DNA from: Trichoplax sp. H2
Taxonomy: Eukaryota > Placozoa > Uniplacotomia > Trichoplacea
Direction: 5' to 3'
Assembly (NCBI GenBank): GCA_003344405.1
Contig: NOWV01000240.1
Span: 31,614 to 95,613 of the forward strand
Length of the DNA stretch: 64,000 bases
This document shows, one piece after another, positions 24,702 to 37,000 of this stretch. How positions within the stretch are numbered: the first letter of the stretch is position 1; the number at the start of each line of letters is the position of its first letter. The translations under genes were made by a program, and so were the position numbers. Under the pieces are notes generated by a model. The model saw only the letters and a program-made list of their open reading frames with translations, did not search any database and was not told the origin of the DNA.

Positions 24702-27700
24702 GGTAGAGGCAAGCCGTTAACGAAGCAATGAAATAGCAAAAAATTTTTTCCCTTTGAAAAGCATTCACCAAGATTACCCTTCTATCCGTGTAATTGTATT
24801 CCAAGTACAGAACCGTGAAAAGCAATAGGTAATTCCCCTAGTATGTAATTAGGCGTAGGCTTATAAGTAAGTTCGGTAGCTCATGATCTATTCAAGTCGG
24901 CGATGATACATTAGCTTAATATTCCAACTTTGTATTCATAGCCCATTATGGGAGGAGTCCTGCAATTATCTTTAAATGTCAATAAATTTAAATCAATTCA
25001 TTGGAAATGCCAATTTTCCATATAACAGACATCGTCATCATAGGACAAAAGTGATGTCCAGTTTATTAAAATCGCTCAAGCTTCATGTTTAACAAGCACA
25101 ATGATGATTCCGGATATCTGATTACTATCGTTTATTACAATAAAATGAATTAAAGCATAAGGTGCTATCTTGAACTAGAAAGGTGGAAATAAGAATGTTG
25201 TATATAGTCTTCAATCAATTCTACAAGAGAAAGAAAGAATACTGGCTATTGTGAGATCAATTTATAGACGTTATAACAAAGTATCAATGCTAGCGGCTAT
25301 AGTTTGATGCCTAGAGATATATCTCTATGGGTTAAATACAAGCAGCATGCATGTTATATTGACTAGAAAGAATGGTGGACTAAATTACAATTACTCAATT
25401 TAGATAGTTCCATCTATTCACTATAATCGTTTATTCGTTAGCTCTTAGCCTAAAGTGGGTCAAATTGTTGAATTTGATTTTAGAGACAGTACCAATGGCA
25501 AGATAGACAAGATAGCTTAGCATCAGGATATCTACATTATGTTACAGTTTGTTTTTTCTTGATTTTTTTGAGTTAACTTTGTGATTGTTTACTTACGAGA
25601 TCCCCCAAAAATAGAATTTGTTCTCATTTTGATGATTCCATTAGTTATTTCATAAAGGCACTGACCTAGAGGTCGCAGCTTATTAAGATGGACGTGAGCA
25701 ACGATAATAAATATTCACCGAACCTTTCTCAGGTCTAACAGCAACGTATATATTTTGCCATACCGATCCACTTACTCTTCAAGTTATTCAGAATACATCA
25801 GATAGACGCAGTAGTTAGAGTTATAAATGAATCGAACAATAATTGAACTATTTCCATACTGTATGGCTGCCGACTGTGGAATGAGAATAATTAATCGCTG
25901 CTGTTACTTCGATAGCATAGCAATGCGTTAATTAAAGTAAATAGTGACTCTATAGCATTTGATATTCATAATGGCTTATTTATTTGCACACTATTCTTGA
26001 GAAACCATACCATGGGAGCTATTAGCTTCTGATATTGTTTTCGTAACGTATACTATGGGCTGTTATCAAACAGAAAAACATACCTGTTAAAATATGGTGC
26101 ATTTCTAGATTTGACGATCTTATTTGATTAGATTCTTCTCAAATATCTCTAATAACTTCATGAACAGATATGCAATAGCAGCTAAAGTCTTGCATTGCTG
26201 CTCATGAATTAATTTCAGCAAGGGCCTTCAAGTCTGTTCGTATATTACAGGTATAATTTGTCGTGCTAAATGGATTTATCCCGGCTTTATTTGATTATGG
26301 AGGTGGTTATAAAATTGCAGCTAAAAATACAGTATGTCGCAGTTCATTAAGATAAAATACGAAATAGCAGTCCCTGACTAAGCTAGCGAACTAGAAACTG
26401 ATTAAAACATTCTTGTAGGGTTAGGAATCGATATTTATTACTGTATATGCAAATTTTAAAATGCAATTAAAAGAACAGTTTAAGAGCTGTTAATTTCTTC
26501 GACAAGAATAATTAGAATATTGCGTCCTATTTAATCTGTTCAGACATTGATAAAAGGTCAACTTTTAAGATAATATCGTTGATATCTGTAGAGCATGATA
26601 TTATGACTGTACTTATTTTTCAAAGTTTGTCATTAGCTAAATAGAGAATAAGCTAGCTGTAACCGACATATGGGAATAAAATGATATTTAAATGTTACAC
26701 AGATGGACTGGACTGTGTTATGTATTGATCTATACGCATTCGTTGGATCAAGTCTTTATAGTCCCTTATATCATTACCTTAAGCTCGTCTATATCGTCGT
26801 CTTCCATTGCATGTTTTTCATCTTTGATGTACTTAAATTTGTGAACTATACATAAACTTTTCGTGGAGAGCAAAAGGTAGTCGTAGCTTTGTATTGTATG
26901 TTAAATGCATAATTGATATAGTTTATTTGTCACTGATTTCTCTTTATGCGATGCATCTAGCTGTTCGATAAATAAATTGCGTAATTGATTTGATTTTAAG
27001 ACAGGAAATAGTGATTAAGTTAAGACGCTGTAAAGGTTAGGATCGTATTAAACTCGTATTAAACTTTATTTAATCCAACGAGAACCAACACGAATGAAGC
27101 ATGTATGAAAGTGATTTGATGGAGATTTAATATTTTAGAAATACATTAGATCATATCATGCTGTGAGGGATAAGTAAGAAGAAGTAAAATATTTCTGATT
27201 ATATAAACAGGCTTTATAATGTGCTTAATATCGAATAGGTAAATCCAAGGGTGGATTTTCCTCTTATAAAAATAAAAATAGCACAACATGGCTTACCAAG
27301 ACGTCTTATTTATGACGAGATCAACGTCTCTAATGTTGATCATTGACACACTGTGATAGATTAAGTAAAAGAATGATTGCTATTAAACAAATGATTGATA
27401 ACATTTCCAGCATTAATTGATACAAACTAACTACTCAAGTTTTAAATCGAAGGATTAGAATCCCTACCAATAAAAGACTAATTAGGGTATAGTGGCGGAT
27501 ATAAGGTCGTTCGATAAGCACCGCAAGAATGCTAATGGCAACAAAACATAAGTAGAGATCGTTATAATAGATTAAGAATTAAATACCCATATGACATGCA
27601 AGCATAAGTTAAACTGTACAGTGCACACATACGTAATATTATTTTGTAACATTTGCAACAACAATTCTTATAGTATAATATTTTAACACGGAGTTTTAGC

Positions 27701-27945
27701 TGTTAAATCTTAGTAACTTTGTCTAACGATAGATCAATATTGATCAAATCTGACATGCCGATACTACCATATACGCGAAGTTGATCATAAATGTTAGGGA
27801 ACTTGCCTATAAGCTATCATGTGGGTACTTAGTCCTCATTATAAATTGATTCAAAGTTTATGATAAACTCAATTCAGAAGATCGACAAAGAAAATACGGA
27901 TCTGGTCTTAAAATACATGTAGCCATCTTTCGCATAGAGTTGAGG
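24702..27945. other. Intergenic between CE-4 and CE-5, no gene seen
   Basis: About 3.2 kb without any long open frame on either strand. AT-rich throughout. It should include the CE-4 promoter near 24.7-25 kb. Nothing else recognised. Confidence 0.45.
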
Positions 27946-29902
27946 TTAATCGATGCGTGAACACTGTTGTTGGTCTCGGTCACAATGAGATTTTGTTGAT
28001 GCTGTCAAAGCAAGGCTATCGCATTTTTTAGCATAATCCTCGAGTTCTGGGATATATTTGTTCCAAAATGCGACTCGATTACCTAGGTAATGTTGACCTA
28101 TAGTCAGTTTATCGTCAAGCTTTGCATAAGTCTGATATTGTTTGTCATAACGCGGCCATTGTATTGGTGATGCATCTGTAGTAGGCGTCCTAAGTATAGG
28201 ATTATAACCATACATTTAACAAAATTAACTGTAATGCATTCAATATACTAAAGAATGACACGGTATTCTACTGATTGATTATAAAAAAAGTAATCTTATA
28301 TTTTTACTCAATTATATCTATTTATATATCATTAAAAATAAGAACATAATTTGATCATGCTAAATGATTGTATCCTACTTTACAATTGTATCTTGTCTCG
28401 ACATACCCATATTTGATAAAGTTTCCCCAAGTCTCCATCATTCTTCGCGATACTTTGACATCTTCATCCGTGAAATTGGCTAGAAAACTGGCCGGCTTAT
28501 CAATTGGGTAGCCTACTACTTGTGGCATCTCCATAGTGTGAGTAACACCCAGGTATGAAGGGAAAATAAATGACAATTTGGTAGGAAAGGCAAATTCGAA
28601 ATAATAAGTAGGGACACCATCAGATGCATACTGTTGAGCGCATTTATCAGCAGGTGCTGCAAAAAAGTAATCATTAAAGAGTTTGGTCGCTTCGTCTCGA
28701 ACAGCTAAAGGATCGTTTTCTTTGACCCAATTAGTATAACGAAATTTAATAGCAGATCTAGTTTGTTTACTGAATGCTTTAAAAAAAACATCTATTGAAG
28801 AGAAAAAATTCTCTGTTGATAGCCCTTTTTCGATATCTGGATAGCCACCCATTCTTACAAAAACCGAGCCATCATCTGATGTTGTCCCAATCATCGTAGG
28901 TACCTTTTCGTACTGTCCATTTTTAAGTAAAGTTTCAGGATTATCTGGCAAAAATTGACCATCTACAACGACAGAAAAGCCAAATGGATAGACACCCATG
29001 GTTTTAAATTGAGCACCTAATAATTCTTGCATAGGCAGATCTTGAAGGCAAGCTACTGTTTCAGCTGTATTAGCTCGTGCACAATTAGAGTGTTTGACAG
29101 CTTCTTCAAATACTTTTCGTGGAGTGGTGAAGTCTGGATGGAAGAATTCCGGAAATTGTGGAGTACCACTATCCAAAATAGCTCCATGAATTAATCCTTT
29201 ACTACCAGGTGACATGGTATGTAATCCAACTGACATAGCGCCAACTGAATTACCCGAAGCTGTAATTTTATTAGGATCGCCACCAAATTGAGCGATATTC
29301 TCGCGAACCCATTGAAGAGCTAATCGTTGATCATACAAGCCCAGATTGGGTTCAATAACGTGTTTACCGTCGACTTTTTCACCTGGTGTCATAAACCCAA
29401 AAGCACCCAAGCGATAATTCATAGTTACAACAATAATATTTTGATTGCTTGCAAGTACTTTACCTTGCCATCGTGATCCACTACCATAGAAATAAGCTCC
29501 ACCATGGATAAAAACAAAAACAGGCAATTTTGATGTACTACTTGCACTAGGGGTCCAAACATTAATATAGAGACAATCTTCTCTAATTTGTCCATGTTTA
29601 GTGTCTTGACTGAGATCGGGAATTGGTAGACTTTGTGGACAAGCATAAGGGAGTGATGTGGCATCAAATGGTTGTTTCCATGCGGTTTCTATCGGTTGTG
29701 GAGGCTGAAATCTTAAAGGGCCAACTGGCGGTTGGGCAAAAGGAATGCCAAGATAGCCATAAACCGTTTTTCCTTCAACATTAAAATCGATACCGGCAAC
29801 AGGGCCTTTATTAGTATGGACCATTTCAGCTGCTGATGCAATCGCTGAGGCTTGACACAGCAATAAAGATGCTACAAGAATGGCGATATTAACCATGACC
29901 AC
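27946..29902 (-). CDS. CE-5: carboxylesterase/cholinesterase-family enzyme, probably secreted
   Basis: Exons 29902-28407 and 28189-27946 join in phase 2 (TATGG then gtatgt; atacttag acceptor), about 579 aa. The first exon could read 17 codons past the donor, but the spliced product restores the family motif TPTTDASPIQWPRYD. Signal peptide about 1-25. Core: GYLGIPFAQPPVGPLRF, EDCLYINVWTP, oxyanion loop HGGA (133-136), Ser219 in GNSVG, Asp344 in SDDG and His455 in GVTHTMEMPQVVGYP, so the triad is complete. The tail has the VAFWNKYIPEL helix followed by a short Cys- and charge-rich end (three Cys in the last 35 residues) with no membrane helix. A secreted form is likely, possibly disulphide-linked. 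It is the closest relative of CE-6. Confidence 0.92.
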
Positions 29903-30632
29903 TTCTGCGAGCTAGAAAGTAAATGATGTCTAAAATGTGGGGGTAATGGAGATTTGATCGTCAATGATGCTGTAAATCAATAATATTGTTATATATGTTA
30001 TATATATGATATACTGTATATATATATTATAATTAGCGAATAGATTAATTAACGGATGATTTTGCTAATACTATGCTCTAGTAAATCTACTGCTGTTAGA
30101 GGCATCGATATTAATGTTGTCGTTTGCCTTTGATGTGGACCGAAGGCTGTTATGGACGCCAATAGTTTGTTTGTTTCGATTCTTTGTATAATTTACTATA
30201 ACCATCCACACCATATCCGTTGCTAGACATTTCCACTATTAGGAAACTTCATATGTGTAAAGAGTTTGTCGTCTCCTTTGATTGTATCTGAGTGTATCCT
30301 ATTGAAGAAATGATGATCAGGCGTGACAATCTATTTTGCACACTAATAGCTTGATGATCAATATTAAATAAATAAATAATATCCCAGTCACTTTTCCCTA
30401 GTAATTATATTCATACAGTTAAACAGTTGTAGTGAAGCCCCAAATATGGCTTAGATTACGATCCAAGATTGTACGAGAAAAGTTTAAACCGTACACTAGA
30501 TGGTAAAGGTTAGACGAATCTAACTTATGTAATAAAGTGAAACTGGCAAGAAACTGTAGTTCTTAATTTATTGTTAAAGATCACTTTATCACAACAGTAT
30601 AATAATTAATTATGTTATGCTATTAGATATCA

Positions 30633-30965
30633 TGATTAGCAAATGTTCATTTTGCACATTGACGGATAAAATCTTGAGGAATAGCATCCCGATCATTTTT
30701 CTCTAGTGATTATGATGGGCTAATTTATGTAATCGGCGATTTTATGTAACGTAGCCGTATAAATTTGACCGGCAAGGGATCCCGACTAGTTTATATGTTC
30801 ACCGGCTATGTTATATAGTCACCGATCGAGCGGCGACTATATAAAATTAGCAGCGGTTATATAAAATCACCGATTGCATAAATTAGTCCCATCATTATGA
30901 TTAGCAAATGTCCATTTTGCCCGCGGATGGATAAAAACTTGATGAAGAATAGTATCTCAATCATA
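30633..30965. repeat. Diverged direct repeats of about 65 bases flanking the MITE-like element
   Basis: GATTAGCAAATGTTCATTTT (30633) and GATTAGCAAATGTCCATTTT (30899) open two similar blocks that continue through TTTTGC, GGATAAAA, CTTGA and AATAG to a T-rich end. The inverted-repeat element lies between them, as if inserted into a local tandem repeat. Confidence 0.7.
30712..30895. mobile_element. MITE-like element with about 40-base terminal inverted repeats
   Basis: The left end ATGATGGGCTAATTTATG, continuing as taATCGGCGATTTTAT to about 30750, matches the reverse complement of the right end (30856-30895) with only a few mismatches. The element is about 184 bases, has no coding capacity, and is richer in CG and CCGG-like words than its flanks. 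The inner part repeats shorter words (TTATATAGTCACCG, GGTTATATAAAATCACCG). The flanks share TTA, a possible target-site duplication. These are the features of a short non-autonomous DNA transposon; the family is not identified. Confidence 0.75.
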
Positions 30966-31050
30966 TTCTCTACATTATACAGCATAATAATTATCGTATA
31001 GATAGATAGAGTGGACTATTTTAAATACTTTACACAATAAATAGTTGAAA

Positions 31051-31269
31051 TTAATCAGATGAAATTAAACAGCCATACTTCAAATGTTGTGGAACCAACG
31101 TATCGAGTCGAAAGTAGCCCTTATACATACATTGAAACAGATTATAACCATTCTTTGGCGTATAAGTCAATATCAATATGGAACAATTCGAATCAGTCAT
31201 AAGTTGGCTTATTCTTTCATGTACAATAACAGCCACTAGGGCCATGATGTCGACTAATTTTAATGCCAT
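31051..31269 (-). pseudogene. Possible gene fragment, GAF-like pattern (uncertain)
   Basis: The frame stays open upstream to about 31310. It reads TGEIFDMALKLVDIMALV, then SQLMTDSNCSILILTYT, then LFQCMYKGYF, and stops after GCLISSD. An amphipathic helix, then a D-x-x-C-S-hydrophobic strand, resembles the start of GAF domains in cyclic-nucleotide phosphodiesterases. This is a pattern impression only. No partner exons were found on either side, so it may be a fragment or chance. No function is claimed. Confidence 0.2.
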
Positions 31270-31892
31270 ATCGAATATCTCACCGGTGCTGGTGGCTTTA
31301 CAGTAAACCCAACTTTACTTACTTAATAACTATCTCAAATAGCTTAATGGTATAGCCCAGATTTAATTATGCAATAAACAGAATAAATCTCCCGCGAAAT
31401 AGATCTCTTTTTATTTTCACAGATACCAAAGTAGGTCAAGTTACTGTATACCTTTATGGCAGTTATTCGATTGTAGATTAAGATATAGTACCGTATTCAT
31501 CCTGAAATATTCAATTTTTTTATCCAATAGCGTGATCAGATTACAAATGCTCTATACCAACAGACATTATTTAACAAAAGCTCAGTTGAGCAATTAAAAT
31601 TATAAAGTCATGATGAAAATATCTAGCTCAATAGCCGTGGCATCTTTAGGCGCTAACTTCTGTGCTGGTGTGATTATAGATAATTTATATATTACGAGTC
31701 GTACAGATTATATTCGAATTAAAATTAACTACATCTAGGACGTATACCTTCCTGTACTTCAGTCTATATTATTACATGTTAAAATGACAAGAAAGGATAA
31801 ATTCAGAAAGGTAAGATACTTGGAAAAAGACTACTAAAAGTTGGTATGACAAGTATACAGAAGCTAAAGGTATCTCAATTCTTAGATTTGAG

Positions 31893-34008
31893 CTAGAATT
31901 TATGACTATTGGATATACTGGTGCCTTTGATACGATTATTGTTGGCTTGATGCAGCTTAAATAAAACTATGATTAAAGTGGTTATAAAAATTGCTGCAAT
32001 AGCTGCTAAAATGTATGTAGCTATCATATACTCTCTGCGAACCATGCCGGACATTGCAGGATTGTTGGTGGTCATCATTGTCGTAGAAGGCGTAATCATT
32101 CCTTTAGTCGGTGTCGGTGTCGGCTTTGTCGTTGGTGTGGGAACGGTAGTGCTGGGTACTCCCAGCTTTGGTAATAGCTTGTTCCAGAATGCAACACGAT
32201 CAGAAAGATAATCCTTTCTAATTTCTGATTGATTGCTAATTTTAAAGTAGGATGCATTATTTGCATTATACATAGGCCACTGCGCAGCCGATGATGCCAT
32301 TGTCGGTGTACTAAAATCGGTAAGTAAATCGTTGCAAAAAAATTGTAAAAAGTTATACAGTATATGAGTTGGTATCATTTAATATAAACACGTATACAAC
32401 ATATAGATTTAAATAATTTATGACAAATAATTAATTAATAATAAAGCCGTAGTAACATTATTCTTGAGAGTAAATCAATTGCGGTGATTACTATAGCTAC
32501 AAGTAGGGATATTCAATGACTTACCCATGCTTAATAAAACTGCCCCAAATTTGCATGATATCACGAGATACCGCAACATCTTCAGATGTGAAATTAGCTG
32601 AAAAACTGCTTGGCCTATTAATAGGATAACCCATTACATAAGGCACTTCCATTGTATGTGTAACACCCATATACGGAGGAAATGCAGTAGATAATTGAGT
32701 TCGAAATGCAAATTCGTAATAGTAAGTGGATACACCGTCAGCTGAATATTTTCTTGCGCATTTGTCAGCTGGTGCCACAAAAAAAAAGTCATTGAATAAC
32801 TTATTAATTTCGTCTCTGTTAGCAATTGGATCATTTTCTTTTGCATATTTTGTATATTGATATTCGATAGCAGACCTTGATTGTTGGCTATATGCGGCAA
32901 AATAGCCGGCGATTGTACCCAGAAAGACAGCTCGTGGTAAACCTTGACCAATATTTTGATACCGATTAACTTGTAAGAATATGGAGCCATCATCAGTGGT
33001 TGTGCCCAACATTGTATTCACTTTTTCATATTGTCCATTTTTTAACAGTGTCTCTGGACTGTCAGGTAAAAATTGGCCTCCTGCAACAACTACAAATCCT
33101 AATGGATAAGTTGCCATCGTTGTTAATTGAGCTGTGAGTAACTCTTTCATAGTAAGTGCTCGAAGACATGTTACAATTTGAGCTGCTGTCGAACGACTAC
33201 AATTTGAAAGCTGGGCAACTTTTTGGAATACTATGTTTGGTATTTTAAAATCAACGTAATAGAATTGTGGCATAATAGGGGCACCACTCTCCATAATGAT
33301 GCGATGAAATAGGCCTTTACTACCTTGGGACATTGTATGCAATCCTACAGATACAGCACCAACAGAATTGCCTGCAATAGTTACATTTTGTGGATTACCG
33401 CCAAATTTGGCAATATTGTTACGAATCCACTTCAAAGCTAATTGTTGATCGAGTAAGCCAAGATTTGGTTCAATAGGGTAATTGTCATTGACTTTAGATG
33501 TTGTCATAAAGCCGAAAGCACCTAATCGATAATTCATGGTAACTGTGACGATATTTTGATTAGCAGATAGTACTTTGCCTTGCCATCTCGATCCACTACC
33601 GTAGTAATAAGCTCCGCCATGGATAAATACAAATACAGCAAGATTGGAGGCATTATTGGTTGTTGGTGTCCACACGTTCATATACAGACAGTCTTCGTTA
33701 ACTTGACCTTGTTTCGTTTGTGAACTAAGATCAGGAATTGGTAACGCTTGGGGACAAGCATACGGCAATGTCGTTGTATTCTTAGTTTGTGTCCATGGTG
33801 TTTGAATCGGCTGAGGAGATTGAAATCTTAAATTACCTACTGGTGGTTGCGCGAAAGGGATACCGAGATATCCATAAACAGCTTTACCTTCAATATTATA
33901 ATTTTTACTTTGAACTGGACCTTTATCGGTTTGTACGATATTAGCCCAAGAAAATATCGACAAAATTAAGACTGTTAGAAAGCAAAGATAAATTTTCTCC
34001 GCACCCAT
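31893..34008 (-). CDS. CE-6: carboxylesterase/cholinesterase-family enzyme, membrane anchored
   Basis: Exons 34008-32525 and 32310-31893 join in phase 2 (CATGG then gtaagt; gattttag acceptor), about 633 aa. Signal peptide about 1-22. Core: GYLGIPFAQPPVGNLRF, EDCLYMNVWTP, oxyanion loop HGGA (130-133), Ser215 in GNSVG, Asp340 in TDDG and His451 in GVTHTMEVPYVMGYP. The triad is complete. It is highly similar to CE-5 over the whole core (shared GVTHTMEVP/MP, SGSRWQGKVL and LLKNGQYEKV), which points to a late duplication. The tails differ: CE-6 has a Thr/Pro-rich stalk (PTPTTKPTPTPTK) and a membrane helix (MIATYILAAIAAIFITTLIIVL) with a tail ending SNSHKF, where CE-5 has no helix. The RxYMxATYI entry into the helix is shared with CE-8. 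Confidence 0.93.
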
Positions 34009-37000
34009 CTTGTACGCGATGGAAACTTCTAAAGAATAAACCCTTCACGGTTACATAGATGGTTAAATAAACTCTTCTCATCAATAACATGATAAATAGT
34101 TTTCTTTCAATAGATGTCCTATCGAATGTTGGTAGCATTGTTAGATTATTTCATGACATCATAATATATTGTTTCTAACTGTGAAATGTCAGTAACATAA
34201 GAAGCAAATGAAGAGTCAATTATTTTTGACAGATAATAATAGTAATGTCTTTCGGTATAAAATTAGATTATTTATGTAACTTGATAAGTTTGTAAAGTAA
34301 GTGACTTAAGTCATTGATACGTAATATTGTCTATCATCATTCTTCGTTACATGTACAGCATTATAGTAAGGATACGCTTAAGTTGTTATAAAAACGAATT
34401 AGAAGCAGCGTATTTTGTTGTAATTTTGATTTGGGCAAGGTTACATGACATTTAATAACGAGATATACTAATACTAATTAATTATTAAAAAATGATTAAA
34501 TCAGGAATTATTATTTTTGTATGATAATAGTTATTCTGATTGAATATCGCTGATCGAATTTTGAGAAATATGAATCGGTTATCAGAATTGTAATAACCGT
34601 TTTAATGACTGTTTGAATATTTTAATGTTAGTTAAACTTCATCAACAAAATGACTAATGTATATACTGTACTTCAGTAGGCAATTGTAATTATTTGCAAT
34701 TCATGAGAAAATTATATTTTAATGATAATATGTAATTGGTAATCTTCTCAGTTTGAAAGGATTGTCTTAAACTTGAGGTTTGTACTGTATGTCTTGAACT
34801 GTTTATGATAAGTTATCAATGTATCTATTTTTATAATTTTTGATTATTCTCGTTTATAGTGCGAAAATTTACAGTCATCTTAGTTGTTGACAACATTTTA
34901 ACATTAAACTAAAATTTATAAAGTGGTAGAAAAACCCTTCTATTACATACTAGTTGCAAACAATAACCTACCATATTCTTGACTACGTGAGAAAATGCTA
35001 AATAACATATTTACATTCATTCGTTCCACAGCATGTCGTGAATTAATTTCATCTGTACGCCTATACATGCAGCTGGTACAACAATAAAAGCATTAACATG
35101 GCAGAAAGAACGAAAACTGTTTTATCTTGACCTTTTACTACTAGTCATTGTTTTTGTAAGCCATTATATATTTAGCCTAAGGGTAAAAAAACAATCCTTT
35201 TGCTAATTTTAAAATAAAACAGATTATGTATTGGCAATTACTGTTACCATTCTATATTATTTTCTACCCTATAGCAAGTTTAACCCTATATATAGACTAC
35301 TAAAGACAAATGGCTATTCGCTATTGTAGATAGTTCCTAAGAAGATCGCTAAACCATACGGTAACGTGAATAGCAAGCGATAGCGTAGGCGATGGCGCAT
35401 ACTGGTATCTCGATATACTGTATTTAATTTTACTCATTCAATTTATTGGATATTTCAATCATTTTTAGAAATATACCAAACCAAATTAATCGAAGCCAAG
35501 CGTATACCCTCTTTCAATCAAACGAGGGCTATAGACAATTACACATGATTGTATTTCGTCGCTCAATGAGTTTTAAATTTTCTAAACTTGAATAATCAAA
35601 AGAAAATTGTGCCCTACCATTTTCTTCATTTGTAAGAACGAATAATGTAATAATGAGCAATTAGAAATGCAAATGATTGATGTTGTAGAGCTGTGAAAAT
35701 AGGCTATTTTGAAGTCATTTTATATCTTGTAAAAGTGAAACCTTCCTTAACATACAACAAATATATGATATCTCTGTCCTGTCATCTGCTACTTGTTTAT
35801 AAGGGATTAGAATCTAACTTTGTTGTTTTAATTAAGGGTTAATATCCATATTATTAACCCTTCATTGGATACTCTAAGCAATTACTATATTTACCCAATT
35901 ATTGATTACCTACGAGTATATAACTTTCTTTTGGTTAAGCTAAGGTAGTGACGAGTCAGTTTTAGCAATATCTTATAAATTATTGTCACTATTGATGTAA
36001 TTATTTAACTAAAATTGCATTAAGAAATAGTGATATCGTCTTAATCAAATAAATGCTATAACCCCGGTCACTTATTCTAAAAATAAAAGTATCTACTGTA
36101 GTTAATAATATGTGAGAAATTATTTTGTTACAAAATGAATGCCAACTGTTGTTTTAGATCACACGAGTAAAGTTATTGATCTTCTATGATTTAATTCTAC
36201 TACCAATCTGCCCATTAATAGGTAGTCTTTAGTGAAGCGAAGTTATTTGCTAATAAATAAAGTATTAGACTATCTTTACTATGAATAAAAGAGTAAAATA
36301 TACTGTTATTCGATTACGATGTCTAAAGAGAGTGTTTAAGCTAGTATGTCTGCAGCGCCATAAACTTTGATACAAAAAGGAATATGAATAAGTCATATCT
36401 AGCATTCGAATTACTTGAAATTTTGAAATTAACTGATTTTGCTCATGGGACTGCTCTTATTGAGGACACTTTCTGTGCAATTAGTGACCATCAGATGATA
36501 TAAAAATTCCTGATTTTATGCAATTTAATTTAGAAAGGAATACAAATTGACAATACAGTTTTTTCATTATCCACAGGATGTGGCCATTTCGAACTATAAA
36601 TTGGATATGACTGCTTTTAGACTGATTACAGACAGTATTGGAAAGTAATCTTTATTGTGATAGACGATACAGTTCAATGAAAGCATTATTGGCTACTTTG
36701 TAGTATCGAGATTTTATGAGTAGAAGACTTTTATAATAATTGATGGAGATAAAATTGAAATAATATACCGAATACTTATATAAGTGAAGATAGCTTTAGG
36801 TCATTTCTCCGATATTTCAGCTATGATGAATTTGGTAGCTGAGATTGATTTGTTAATTTAATTTTTATAGATTATAAGCTACTTCGTTATAAAACAGGCT
36901 GACTAAAAAATTCCTGTTAGACTCTTAGCTTCTGTGGATAATATTCGCATAAATACTCGAGTAGGATACGCGTATATGGGGTGTAGTTCTCGGATGTATT

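Larger units (their letters stand above)
29903..31892. other. Intergenic between CE-5 and CE-6 with repeats and a gene fragment
   Basis: Contains a TA-rich microsatellite (29985-30035), a MITE-like inverted-repeat element (30712-30895), two diverged copies of a block of about 65 bases beginning GATTAGCAAATG (30633 and 30899), and an open frame that might be an exon or gene fragment (31051-31269). The CE-5 promoter should be at the left end. Confidence 0.55.

Noticed and set aside
28355-28406. Seventeen extra codons at the end of the CE-5 first exon
   Set aside because: Read-through past a good gtatgt donor; the spliced tail restores the family motif.
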